Positions 27,191-36,437 of a DNA stretch of 64,000 bases are shown piece after piece. The stretch lies in the NCBI GenBank assembly GCA_016788785.1, contig JAEUSM010000009.1, positions 62,001-126,000 of the forward strand. The letters are read 5' to 3'. Position numbers and translations under genes: made by a program. This DNA is from Candidatus Kapaibacterium sp. (GTDB lineage: Bacteria; Bacteroidota; Ignavibacteria; Kapaibacteriales; JAEUSM01). The notes beneath the pieces were generated by a model. The model was given only the letters and a program-made list of their open reading frames with translations. It had not been told where the DNA came from and searched no databases. Every line of letters starts with the position of its first letter. Position 1 is the first letter of the stretch.

Positions 27191-28666
27191 ATGAAACAAT
27201 TATCGGAAATCCTTCAATTTGTAACGTATAGTGAGACGGTCAATTTTATTGACTGTTCTATCAACGGTGTTAACTACGATTCACGTGAAGTAATACCTAA
27301 TAGTATTTTTGTTGCTATCAAAGGCGAAAAAGTCTCTGGCGATACGTTCATTTCCATAGCAATTGAACGAGGAGCAACTGTTATAGTCACCGAACAATCT
27401 GTTAACGTTCCAGATTCTGTGGTTGTCGTACTTGTCGACGATGCTCGAAAAGCATTAGCAGAAATTTCGAATGCCTTCTTTGACTTCCCAAGTAAAAAAC
27501 TAACATTAGTTGGCATAACAGGTACAAATGGTAAAACTACTTGTTCATTTTTGCTCAAAGAATTACTCACCTTTGCGGGGAAAAATGTCGGTGTTATTGG
27601 CACTACAGGAATATATTTTGCCGATAAAGTCATAGCTGCAACCCACACAACTCCTGAATCTCCAAAAATTTGTGCATTACTAGTAGAAATGATGGAATAT
27701 GGAATTGATACAGTTATTATGGAAGTATCTTCGCATTCACTTACTCTTAATCGTGTGTATGGGCTTCACTTTTCGGCAGTTATGTTTACAAATCTTACTC
27801 AAGATCATTTGGATTTTCACAAGACAATGTTCAATTATGCATCAGCTAAAAAGATGCTCTTTGATATGGTAGTAGAAAAGTCTATTGCGGTACTGTTTTC
27901 TGGTGATGAGTGGGCGGAATTTATGATTCAAGATTGTATTGCCTCAAAGAAGGTGATAGTTAGTCGTGAAGTTAAAAATTCTACTATCTTTTTTACTTCT
28001 TTGATTTCAAACGAAACCAGTTCGTTAGAGGGTATTTCCTTTGATGTACAGTATTCGAATCACACTACACATATCACTTCATCCAGTTTGGTTGGGAAAT
28101 TCAATTGTGAGAACTTGTCTATTTCGCTTATAATAGCTACAATTCTTACGAATATTCCTTTGCAATTTTTTGCCTCTGCTTGTAAAAGTATTACTGCTGC
28201 ACCTGGGCGAATGGAATCAGTATTGTTGCAAAAAGGTGTTCGTGCTTTTGTGGATTATGCACATACTCCAGATGCGTTAGAAAAAGTTCTTTTGACGGCA
28301 AAAGCTAATATTTCTAACGGAAAATTGATTGTCGTTTTTGGTTGCGGAGGAAATAGAGACGTTACGAAAAGACCGCAAATGGGGGCGATAGCCTCGTCAA
28401 TTGCCGACCTTGTGATTATCACCAATGACAATCCGCGTGAAGAAGAATCTAGAACGATTATTCAAGACATTATTGCTGGAATTTCAAAAGATGTTCATAA
28501 TTATACTGTTATTGAAAATCGTGCAGATGCTATTGAATACGCAGTTGAATGTTCAAACCAAGGTGATTGTATTGTTATTGCAGGAAAAGGGCATGAAAAC
28601 TATCAAATTGTCGGAACAAATAAAACACATTTTTCCGATCAAGAAGAACTACTAAAGTATCAATAA
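27191..28666 (+). CDS. murE: UDP-N-acetylmuramoyl-tripeptide synthetase (meso-DAP adding)
   Basis: The 491-residue Mur ligase has the ATP loop GITGTNGKTT at about 107-116, MEVSSHSL, and GCGGNRDVTKRPQMG. DNPR near residue 413 is the signature of enzymes that add meso-diaminopimelate rather than lysine. So the peptidoglycan should be of the DAP type. The gene starts only 3 bases from the divergent NUDIX start, so its promoter must lie inside that gene. It stands outside the usual mra/mur cluster. Confidence 0.93.
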   Translation: MKQLSEILQFVTYSETVNFIDCSINGVNYDSREVIPNSIFVAIKGEKVSGDTFISIAIERGATVIVTEQSVNVPDSVVVVLVDDARKALAEISNAFFDFPSKKLTLVGITGTNGKTTCSFLLKELLTFAGKNVGVIGTTGIYFADKVIAATHTTPESPKICALLVEMMEYGIDTVIMEVSSHSLTLNRVYGLHFSAVMFTNLTQDHLDFHKTMFNYASAKKMLFDMVVEKSIAVLFSGDEWAEFMIQDCIASKKVIVSREVKNSTIFFTSLISNETSSLEGISFDVQYSNHTTHITSSSLVGKFNCENLSISLIIATILTNIPLQFFASACKSITAAPGRMESVLLQKGVRAFVDYAHTPDALEKVLLTAKANISNGKLIVVFGCGGNRDVTKRPQMGAIASSIADLVIITNDNPREEESRTIIQDIIAGISKDVHNYTVIENRADAIEYAVECSNQGDCIVIAGKGHENYQIVGTNKTHFSDQEELLKYQ

Positions 28667-31047
28667 TTCAATGAAATTGTTTGCTTTTGTATGGATAATG
28701 TTATGCGAATTACACCAAATATCAATAGTGAAATTCCAACGCTTGTGATGGCAATAACAGGTAAAAAAAGAAATGGCAAAACAGTGATTTCGTAAAAACT
28801 TTGCAATAATGTCAATCCCCATATTCCTTTTGGGGTGAAAATGAGTGTTCCAAAAAAGGTAATCAAAATTGCCGAAAGTAATAATGATTTTTTTGAGGTG
28901 TGGTTTTGGAAAGAAGCTAAAAATTGAAAGAGGAATGTCATTGTAAAGACCAGTACGGCTAAAATGAGCATCGAAAGTTGTTCATTTGAGGCGTGTAAGT
29001 ATAATTGACCGTACACTCCAACCGCAAATCCTCCAGCAGAACCAATGATAGATGCTGGAAGGAGGATCGACCAAATTCGTACAAAAAATTCTTTTGTTGT
29101 CGTTTCAGATTTGTTGTACACTGAGAAAAAATACGCAGGAATTGCCGTTGTTAAAAGTCCCAAAAGTCCTGAACGTCTTGGTGTGAAAGGAAAGGGAATC
29201 GTCAATAGAAAGGAGAATACATCAAAAAACACAACGATAAAGTTTTTCACCAAATATAATTGTGTTAGCACCAAACACGTAGCAATGATATTACGTCCCA
29301 TTGCAAAAAGTTTCGGTACTGTTTCAAACGAATTATTTTGTAAAATGATATCCGATATTTCACGAGTAATTGAGCTTCCAGCATTCATTGCTATCGACAA
29401 ATCTGCTTGTTTCATTGCTGGTACATCATTCACCCCATCACCAACCATTGCAACCCTTCCATTCTTTTGAAAATTCTGAATGACTGTTGCTTTTTGATCC
29501 GGTTTCATTCGAGCATAAACGGTTGAATTTGGTATAGAATCAGTAAGTTCAATCGATGTTCCTTCTACTACTGGAAGGTCTGTATGAATATGCAAACGCT
29601 CTACAATTGATTGGATATACTGTGCAGAATCTCCTGAAATCACGACTGTTTTGATTCCCATTTTTTTACACAAATCCAAAGTAGGAATCACATCATATTT
29701 GATTTGTTCTTCAAAGTGTAATATATACTCAGGTATCAAATTAGCAGGAGTTTCTTGATTGTTGATAGAATTTGGCGATAGACACAGTAACAGACTCCTT
29801 TTGGGAGTATTGGAAAGTGCATCGAATACTGTTTTATCGTTACAGAACGGTGCCAAAACTTCTATTGCTCCAACATATATTGTTTGGGTATTTCCTTCAG
29901 AATCTCGTAATTCCAAAGCACTATATTTTCGTTCAGAGCTGAAGGGTATTTCGTTGATTTTTGTATACTTGGGTTTGTAATTATCGTGAAGTAATGCCAC
30001 AATGAGTGAAGATTTTTCGGTCGAATGGTACGCATATTCGCGAATGATTTCTACCGGTAATGTTGGATGTTCATTCACGCTGTTTGCTTCGGTAAAGGTT
30101 ACATTTGCTTCGGTCAATGTTCCTGTTTTGTCAAAGCACAAAACGTCTATTCCTGCCAATGATTCGATGCTTGAGAGCTTTTGGATAATTACGCCCAGTT
30201 TTTGTGCTTTTACGACAGCTATGGCAAAGGTTACTGTTGAAAAGAACACAATTCCTTCAGGTATGAGCGTCAAAACGACTGTTGCAGTTCTGCGGACAAA
30301 GTCGATGGTAAATGGTTGTTGCGAAACAAAATGAACCACTATTTCAACTGCCACTATCAAAAGTGCGATGACAAAGGACAGCTCAAAAATGAGGTTGATT
30401 TTTCGTTGAAGAGGCGTTGTCGTTACAGAATAACTTTGTGCAATTTGGGTGAGCTTTTGTGCGTACGAGTCATTATGTGAGGTGGTGCATTCTACGAAAC
30501 CAACTCCAGCAACGCAGATACTTCCAGAAGTGATGGTGTCGTTGAAGCTTTTCGTTATTACATCTGATTCGCCAGTAATAAGCGACTCGTCTATTTCTAA
30601 TCCAGTACTATAACGAACGATACCGTCGATGGGGATTCCTTCCCCACGTTGAATTTGCACGATGTCGCCAACGACCACTTCTTGTGCAGGGATTTGCTGT
30701 TGTTTGCCATCACGAATGACTGTAAAGATATGTTGTTGGAGCAACCGTGCTTTTTCTACAATGCTTCTTGCACGAATTTCTTGCACAATGGCGATGGTAG
30801 TATTTGCAAATACTACCAAAACGATTCCAACACAATCGAGTAATAATTTGGTATCATTCCAGTAAAAATATAACCCAACAAGAGTGGCTATAAGAAGAAA
30901 ATTGATGAGCGTGAATGGCGAAAAGACATTGCTCCACACGATGGAAAGTGTGGTTTTTGTATGCTGTTGTTTATGGGGTGGTTGTTCGCGAAGTCGCTTC
31001 TTTGCTTCTTCTGTGGACAAACCACCAAGAGGAATTGTTGTACTCAT
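28660..31047 (-). CDS. P-type cation-transporting ATPase, CtpE-like
   Basis: The 795-residue pump has the P-type core. LITGESD lies in the actuator domain; DKTGTLTEA at about residues 304-312 contains the phosphorylated Asp; GDGVNDVPAMKQADL is at about 535. The fourth-helix motif is PEGIVFF, like the PEGLVLL of the actinobacterial CtpE branch linked to calcium uptake, and unlike the CPx of heavy-metal pumps. No N-terminal metal-binding domain is present. Calcium or magnesium is the best guess. It overlaps murE by seven bases tail to tail. Confidence 0.8.
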   Translation of the reverse strand: MSTTIPLGGLSTEEAKKRLREQPPHKQQHTKTTLSIVWSNVFSPFTLINFLLIATLVGLYFYWNDTKLLLDCVGIVLVVFANTTIAIVQEIRARSIVEKARLLQQHIFTVIRDGKQQQIPAQEVVVGDIVQIQRGEGIPIDGIVRYSTGLEIDESLITGESDVITKSFNDTITSGSICVAGVGFVECTTSHNDSYAQKLTQIAQSYSVTTTPLQRKINLIFELSFVIALLIVAVEIVVHFVSQQPFTIDFVRRTATVVLTLIPEGIVFFSTVTFAIAVVKAQKLGVIIQKLSSIESLAGIDVLCFDKTGTLTEANVTFTEANSVNEHPTLPVEIIREYAYHSTEKSSLIVALLHDNYKPKYTKINEIPFSSERKYSALELRDSEGNTQTIYVGAIEVLAPFCNDKTVFDALSNTPKRSLLLCLSPNSINNQETPANLIPEYILHFEEQIKYDVIPTLDLCKKMGIKTVVISGDSAQYIQSIVERLHIHTDLPVVEGTSIELTDSIPNSTVYARMKPDQKATVIQNFQKNGRVAMVGDGVNDVPAMKQADLSIAMNAGSSITREISDIILQNNSFETVPKLFAMGRNIIATCLVLTQLYLVKNFIVVFFDVFSFLLTIPFPFTPRRSGLLGLLTTAIPAYFFSVYNKSETTTKEFFVRIWSILLPASIIGSAGGFAVGVYGQLYLHASNEQLSMLILAVLVFTMTFLFQFLASFQNHTSKKSLLLSAILITFFGTLIFTPKGIWGLTLLQSFYEITVLPFLFLPVIAITSVGISLLIFGVIRITLSIQKQTISLNY

Positions 31048-31167
31048 TAGATGTATTTTGCTATCAATCGTGCAAAGATAACGACGAAGCAGACATTGAT
31101 ACTGTGATTACCAATTTTTTATATAGGATTTGATGCCATATTAGACTTGCATAACATTGAAAATCGA

Positions 31168-31767
31168 ATGATTTTTTTCAGTAGATTCGAAAGAAAAACC
31201 ATGATTTCTCTTGTTTGTACTTCATTGTGTTGGTTTGTTGGTAGCATCATCGTATTTCGATTGATGCGAATGCTGACCACACCGCTTTTCAAAAAAATTG
31301 GGTATTATGAATATTGGTCTTCGATGTTTTTCACCCAACAAATTGCATTCAATGTCTACGAATTCCACATGGGGACATCCTACGATTTTCTTTTTCACAA
31401 TGACTCCTCCAAACAGACATTGGAAAAAGTATGCGAAGGACTTTTGGGGGTTTGCACTGCTATCGAATCAGGGAAATTCTCATCGCAAGATGAATTTTAC
31501 GGCACAATGTATTACTTTTCCGACAAAACGCTCCAACGCTTTGGCTTCACCGTTCGACCACTGAATGTATTACAACGATGTTTTTTCTTCTTAAATCTTG
31601 GCGAACTTTCACTTTTGTATTCCCTGCAAAAAAAGCGACTCGAAATAGTCACCTTCACGAATGTGAAAATTGGTGTCATCGACACCAAAACGCTCCTCCA
31701 ACACAAACCACTCTTCGCACGCTACCTCAAACAATTCCGCAAGGAAGAGGATTTTGTTGTTTGTTAG
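31168..31767 (+). CDS. Hypothetical membrane-anchored protein
   Basis: The protein of about 199 residues has one hydrophobic stretch (SLVCTSLCWFVGSIIVFRLM) near the start and a soluble tail of about 160 residues. ATG 31168 is used; a TTG at 31147 would add seven residues. No domain is recognised. Codon use is more C-rich towards the 3' end than in neighbours, so some doubt remains about its expression. Confidence 0.45.
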   Translation: MIFFSRFERKTMISLVCTSLCWFVGSIIVFRLMRMLTTPLFKKIGYYEYWSSMFFTQQIAFNVYEFHMGTSYDFLFHNDSSKQTLEKVCEGLLGVCTAIESGKFSSQDEFYGTMYYFSDKTLQRFGFTVRPLNVLQRCFFFLNLGELSLLYSLQKKRLEIVTFTNVKIGVIDTKTLLQHKPLFARYLKQFRKEEDFVVC

Positions 31768-31796
31768 TCGGGGAAGAATTTTTTTTTGATTGAGGA

Positions 31797-32810
31797 TTAT
31801 AATAGTTTTCTTTCAATACGCTCTTTTGCTTCCGATAGTAATTGATGTAGCTTTTTTTCTAATTCCTTTTTAGGTGGGATTGCTGTCCAAAACTCGGCTA
31901 CCATTATTCCATCTTTATGCATTTCTAATAGTTCAACTTGTTCTTTGTTACTTTCTGCACAAAGTATCAAGCCTATAGGCTCGTTTTCACCTTCTTGTTT
32001 TTCATATTTATTCAACCATTTTAAATACAACTCCATTTGTCCTTTGTGCTGTGCTTCAAATTTACCTATTTTAAGTTCAATTGCCACTAATCGCTTAAGG
32101 TGTCTGTTATAAAAAAGTAAATCTAAATACAAATCATCGCCATCTATTATCATTCGTTTTTGTCATTCAACAAATGCAAATCCTTTTCCTAATTCTAATA
32201 TAAATGCCTCTAATTCTCTTAGTATTGTTTGCTCTAAATCATTTTCTAGAAACGTATTTTGTAATCCTAAAAAATCCAAAATATACGAATCTTTAAAGTT
32301 GTTTTGTATTTCAGTAGGGTATTGTGACAATTGCACTTCTGCTATTTCTTTTCTTTCAAATGCCTTTCTTTTAATTTGATTCCGTAATTCCCTTACACTC
32401 AATACTTCCTCAAAAGTTTTTTTGAGCATAATACAATTGTGCTTCTATTGACTTAATTGGAATTAGGACTAAAAAATGTGACCAACTTAATTGTCGTGAC
32501 AGTGTAACGACAATTTGAAAATCTTTAAACTTTTCTGCAAATTGAATCATTCTTCTAAAATTTTTTCAGCAAAGTTTCTTCCGTATCTAAGTTCTAATTG
32601 TCGTGACACTGTCACGACAATCTCTTTTCCGTAATCAGCTCGAGTATTATTTAGTATTGCGGTATTTATATGGTTACCGATTTGCCAAAACAGTATGGTA
32701 AGGGAGCTATTAACTTGAGAAACAACTTGTTGTTTGCTTTGTTCTATTAAATTGGAAATTTCATTCACTAAAAGAATTTCTTCACTAAGATTTAATGGGA
32801 TTTTTTTCAT
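31797..32810 (-). pseudogene. PDDEXK nuclease YhcG (DUF1016) with two frameshifts and a stop
   Basis: Three consecutive minus-strand frames (32810-32547, 32429-32163, 32153-31797) make one YhcG-type protein when joined. They give an N-terminal DUF1016 helical domain, LSVRELRNQIKRKAFERKEIA, and the PDDEXK core with YLDLLFYNR and AIELKIGKF. The first lesion is one A missing in a run at 32561-32566. The second is one A too many in the run 32417-32423. The third is an in-frame TGA at 32163-32165 where Arg (CGA) fits. Catalytic Asp, Glu and Lys are still there. The two run errors could be sequencing faults; the TGA is less easily so. Intact homologues act in restriction-like or nuclease roles. Confidence 0.85.
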
Positions 32811-32885
32811 AAGTCAAGAATGTGTAATGAGTCTTTTCAAAAGAAAGGTCAAAAATAGTCATTTATTGGAAGGAATACAAATATA

Positions 32886-32902
32886 CTCAATTGTCAATTG
32901 AG
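32886..32902. repeat. 17-base palindrome CTCAATTG-T-CAATTGAG
   Basis: A perfect eight-base inverted repeat around one base sits upstream of the broken YhcG gene and could be an operator. It lies in the 435-base gap 32811-33245, whose other contents are listed separately; no gene was found there. Confidence 0.5.
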
Positions 32903-32936
32903 AAACGAATCTATAAGAAGGGAGCCACATAAATTG

Positions 32937-32963
32937 AATTGTGTAGCCAGAGGCTACACAATT
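32937..32963. repeat. 12-base perfect stem with AGA loop
   Basis: AATTGTGTAGCC and GGCTACACAATT pair without mismatch around AGA. There is no T run on either side, so it is not a standard terminator. It may be an element end or a structured RNA. Confidence 0.55.
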
Positions 32964-33019
32964 TGAGAAAACTAACAATTCCGCAAAGAATAAGAAATGA
33001 TACTTTTTAGATGGATTTT

Positions 33020-33117
33020 CGTATATTTGAAGGTATTACAAACGACTCTCTATAGGTTAATGTCGTTTTTTAGTAAAAAAGTGACATTTGCGATGAAAAA
33101 AATTTTAAATAAAGCTC
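33020..33117 (+). pseudogene. Truncated duplicate of the DUF4256 promoter, leader and first codons
   Basis: About 98 bases match 36643-36742 with few differences. They include TATATTTG (33022-33029), the AAACGAC/GTCGTTT stem-loop (33040-33068), GTGACATTTGCGATG and the codons MKKILNKA. Similarity stops after about eight codons, so only the 5' end of the gene was copied or kept. The -33 TTG present in the other copy is ATA here, so this promoter is probably dead. Confidence 0.7.
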
Positions 33118-33200
33118 GAACAATCCCGCAAAGAAGCAGATTTGTTTGTTTGTTAGGTCTGTCTCCTACTGTTACTTTCCCATTCATCAACCAAAAATAC

Positions 33201-33226
33201 AAAAAGGCAGGATTACCTACCTTTTT
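33201..33226 (-). terminator. Terminator of the exported-protein operon
   Basis: AAAAAGGCAGG and CCTACCTTTTT pair with one mismatch around ATTA. On the minus strand it ends in TTTTTGTATTTTT, 20 bases after the stop codon of the last gene. Confidence 0.75.
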
Positions 33227-33245
33227 GTTAAATATACATTATGCT

Positions 33246-33975
33246 TTACCTGACATTGCAATTTGCACCACATGGAATATTAAGTGGTTGACCCATTGGG
33301 TTTTTCTTAACACAATGTGTAATTGTTGATGTTGGGCATCCATATACTTCAACACCAGGACCCTGTTCTTGAAATCTTGTTATTGCTAGATATTCAATAT
33401 CTTCTGGACCATCTGTGTAGATTTTTCTTTTTATGTCAAAATCTGCATAACAACATTTTTTACCACAATACACTTCTTTAGATAAATCTAAATACCTTGC
33501 TGGATCAGGGTCTATTTGATACATTTTTGGTATAAGTACATTTTGTCTGTAGTTAGTGTCATCACAACATGTAAATGCTGTATTGAGTAAGGGCTTTACT
33601 GTACATATCACCTTTGTATAACATTCAGTAGTAAAATACACCCTCCAAGTAATATCATCTGATTCTGTAAGATTTGTATACTTTCTTATCAAATGATTAG
33701 TAACTAAATCTTTAACTGCTTTTAGAGATAATCTAGGGTCGTGATGACTCAAATTGTCCCAATCTAACACCAATATACCCCTTAGGATCTCCGCCTTGAG
33801 GTAAACACCATTTGTAGGTCATAGTTGCAACATATCCAATATCTCGATATGATATTTCATCGTCAGTTACATTGGCAAATGTTTTATTTGATGGTTCACA
33901 TGGTTGTGCAATTACAATGAATAAATTACTAAATATAATAAGTATGACAAAGATGGTTATTTGTATTGTTTTCAT
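33246..33975 (-). pseudogene. Exported Cys-rich protein, frameshifted
   Basis: One frame (33975-33733) gives a signal peptide ending VIAQ and about 55 residues of mature protein. A second frame (from about 33821 open, ending 33246) gives about 175 more residues. The frame changes between 33733 and 33821. The mature part is Cys-rich, with CC pairs (TCCDD, CGKKCC) and a KEVYCGKKCCYADFDIKRKIYTDGP block. This block resembles KEACNSGELKTGCC in the first gene of the operon. The signal-peptide end shows that it was an exported protein. Whether the shift is natural or a sequencing fault cannot be told. The upstream stop codon also forms the AAGGA ribosome site. Confidence 0.65.
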
Positions 33976-33987
33976 AAGTGTAATTCC

Positions 33988-35520
33988 TTAATTTTGTTTA
34001 ATAAATGTTGAAGTTTTAATGCTTCCATCTAGCATTGTCATTTTGACCAAATATACACCTGCTGAAAGATGAGATACACTTACTTGCTTTTTGTTAGAAC
34101 TTGTTTGAACTATCTGTCCATTAATATTGAGAATTTGTACACTTGTTATATCATTAGTATTTCCACTAATTGATAGTGTGGTATTTGTTGGGTTTGGAAA
34201 CAATCGAATTTCTTCACTTTCTGTTTCTTCAACACCTGTTTTTGTAGCATAAAGTGATGATTTTAGTAAGAGACCCTGATGTGCTAACAACCAAATATTT
34301 CCTATTCCATCAATTCGAATCCTTTTAAATGATGTGCCTAAATAGTATGATTCTTGGTTGTCAGCATCTTTTTTCATGATTCGAAAAATTGAATCTATTC
34401 TTTCGTCTCGATAGGGGTCAGCTCCATAGTCAGGATCAATAGGATTTGTTACAATTCTATTGCGAAAAACAGTTGTTTCTTTAAAAAATGCATCCATAGG
34501 TACTTCTTCAAACCTATTATTTGAACTTAATTTATACAAATTACCTAACCGATTTTGTAAGTTTGGAGATTGCATTAAGAAAAAATACTCACCATTTGGA
34601 GCTTTTGCCATTGACCAAGGAATGAGCTTTTCTCCATTTTGTGTAGTAGGGTATCCATCACTTTCATCAAAGTATTTCCATACACCATCTTTTAATACAT
34701 GAAGTCCACCACAACATTTTTGCCCTGTGGTTTCATCAATAGCGTTTCGTAAAAGGACAAATGTTGTTCCATCTTCATCCTGATGAATCTGATTTAGTTC
34801 CAGTCTACTTGGGCTAATTCCTAATCCATAATTAGGATACATTGGAGATAATTCACCAGCCAAATTCCTAGAGCTAATTGCATTCGTAGAATTCTGAAAA
34901 AGTAGATTGTTACCATCAAATGTAAATGGAGTCTCAACATCAACAGCAGTATTTGTAAAAGTCTTCATTGTTGGATATAATTCTGAAAAGTTCTTTCTAT
35001 CAAAATTTGCTCCATCAAATGTCATAATTTCTGTTTTGTTTTTTCCTGTTAATCCCTTATTGTATCTTTCCACTTGGACATACATTAGATTGTTTTTGTC
35101 AAATTGGTAATCAAAATACCAATCAATCAACACTGAATCGTACAAGGGATTAGGAAATACGGAATAATCCCTCCAACCATCTTGTTCAAAAGAATGCACT
35201 CTAAAAGCTGTCAACCAAAGTTTACCATTTCTGTCAAAACGAACTCTGCCTCCAGAATGACCTTGAGCTAATTCTTTTCCATTTGGGGTTTGAATGGTGT
35301 CTAACAATATTTTCCAAGAATTATTCTGATCAATTTCTGCAACTTGAATTATAGTTGACTGTGGTCGATGAAGCAAAACTACCACTCTGTCACCGTAAAC
35401 ATCAATATCGTTATAGAAAAAACCAACATTTTTTGGAAATTGAGGTAAGGATAAATCTTGGGCAAAAGATGGAACAACTGTGATTACTACAGTAAGAAAA
35501 TATAAAATTAAATTTTTCAT
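33988..35520 (-). CDS. Type IX secretion cargo protein with C-terminal sorting domain
   Basis: The 510-residue protein has a signal peptide (cut near FAQ at residue 21) and a beta-propeller-like body with repeated WLL/WLTA strands and IDGIGNIWLLAHQGLL. The last 75 residues are a Por secretion sorting domain. They have IRLFPNPTNTTLSISG, VQILNINGQIVQ, HLSAGVYLVKM and a basic terminal strand. It should be exported by Sec and then carried across the outer membrane by the type IX system. Its start shares the TAAGGAAT ribosome site with the preceding stop, and it is the middle gene of a three-gene operon. Confidence 0.88.
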   Translation of the reverse strand: MKNLILYFLTVVITVVPSFAQDLSLPQFPKNVGFFYNDIDVYGDRVVVLLHRPQSTIIQVAEIDQNNSWKILLDTIQTPNGKELAQGHSGGRVRFDRNGKLWLTAFRVHSFEQDGWRDYSVFPNPLYDSVLIDWYFDYQFDKNNLMYVQVERYNKGLTGKNKTEIMTFDGANFDRKNFSELYPTMKTFTNTAVDVETPFTFDGNNLLFQNSTNAISSRNLAGELSPMYPNYGLGISPSRLELNQIHQDEDGTTFVLLRNAIDETTGQKCCGGLHVLKDGVWKYFDESDGYPTTQNGEKLIPWSMAKAPNGEYFFLMQSPNLQNRLGNLYKLSSNNRFEEVPMDAFFKETTVFRNRIVTNPIDPDYGADPYRDERIDSIFRIMKKDADNQESYYLGTSFKRIRIDGIGNIWLLAHQGLLLKSSLYATKTGVEETESEEIRLFPNPTNTTLSISGNTNDITSVQILNINGQIVQTSSNKKQVSVSHLSAGVYLVKMTMLDGSIKTSTFIKQN

Positions 35521-35531
35521 GGTGTGATTCC

Positions 35532-36437
35532 TTAATTATTCTCAAAACAACGACGACATTGACGACGGTTACTTGCGGGTGTAGGGCATTGAGGGCTTAT
35601 TGGTGCACTCCAATTGGAACACCCCCCACCGGAAGAAGTAGTTCGTCTTATTGGTCCCTCATAGAATACAAATTGAGCAGGATACTCTTCATTGCTTTTA
35701 TATCTATAAACAATTTCACAACAACCGGTTTTCAGTTCTCCTGAGTTACATGCTTCTTTGTACCAATATTCAATATACCTGATTCCGCTTGCAGCATCTG
35801 TTAAGATTGGATAACCTAATATTTCATCAATTTGTGTTGTATCTCCACCAGAACAACAATAATCTAACAACCCAATTCTACATCTCCTTTCCCAAAAGCA
35901 GGTATCTTGTTCAAACATTACAATTTCTAATATTCGATTACTATCTGGATAAACAGATTCCATTCGAGCTAAAGAATCAAGAATATAAATTTTAGAATAT
36001 TCGGACATAGTAGCATCATCAATTCCTGTGAGATGTTTTAATGAGTCATTTGCATCATCGGTATATCGATTTGAATCTGTAAGTGGATTAGGACCGTTAA
36101 ACTGAACCAAAATTCTAGTATCTGAGATTTTCTTATATTCAAATTCTCTTACAAAGCCCTCAAACATCCAATCAGGATAAATACTATCTAAATGTGGGGT
36201 CACTCGTACTTTTGGTACAGGATTCTGTATCCAACATTCTGGACTAATTTCATTTTGAGCATTCAAACATAAATGAGAACAAAACAATAAAATTGATATG
36301 AAGGACAAAAAGACTGTCGTCTTTCGGAAAATTATTGATTCAAAATAATTGAACCAATTAATTGATTTTTGACTGTACTGTACTGTACTGTACTGTTTCG
36401 AAGGTTGAGAAGATAACTTCCCAGTGAACTGAATCAT
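35532..36437 (-). CDS. Exported Cys-rich protein with pentanucleotide repeat in its 5' coding end
   Basis: The 301-residue protein starts at ATG 36437, supported by GAGGAAG at 36443-36449. An unusually long n-region of about 40 residues precedes the hydrophobic signal (VFLSFISILLFCSHLCLNAQ). That n-region is partly encoded by five ACTGT units (36372-36396, plus strand). No further ATG occurs in this frame before the signal peptide, so gain or loss of one unit would abolish the product. The mature part is rich in Cys (CCSGGD, CNSGELKTGCC, CRRCFENN) and Tyr/Trp with no known domain. It heads the three-gene exported-protein operon. Confidence 0.72.
   Translation of the reverse strand: MIQFTGKLSSQPSKQYSTVQYSQKSINWFNYFESIIFRKTTVFLSFISILLFCSHLCLNAQNEISPECWIQNPVPKVRVTPHLDSIYPDWMFEGFVREFEYKKISDTRILVQFNGPNPLTDSNRYTDDANDSLKHLTGIDDATMSEYSKIYILDSLARMESVYPDSNRILEIVMFEQDTCFWERRCRIGLLDYCCSGGDTTQIDEILGYPILTDAASGIRYIEYWYKEACNSGELKTGCCEIVYRYKSNEEYPAQFVFYEGPIRRTTSSGGGCSNWSAPISPQCPTPASNRRQCRRCFENN
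36372..36396. repeat. Pentanucleotide microsatellite, ACTGT x5
   Basis: Five uninterrupted copies of ACTGT on the plus strand (ACAGT in the coding sense) lie inside the first codons of the 301-residue exported protein. The unit is not a multiple of three, so slippage changes the frame. Confidence 0.95.

Noticed and set aside
29045-29470. Open frame of 141 codons antisense to the P-type ATPase
   Set aside because: The ATPase motifs on the minus strand explain the sequence; the antisense frame has no recognisable feature.
32997-33329. Plus-strand open frame of 110 codons
   Set aside because: It starts in the copied DUF4256 promoter, crosses the leader and the terminator, and runs antisense into the exported-protein gene.
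36372-36396. ACTGT tract as part of a CRISPR array
   Set aside because: Units are five bases with no spacers and lie inside a coding sequence; no other array-like repeats were seen in the window.
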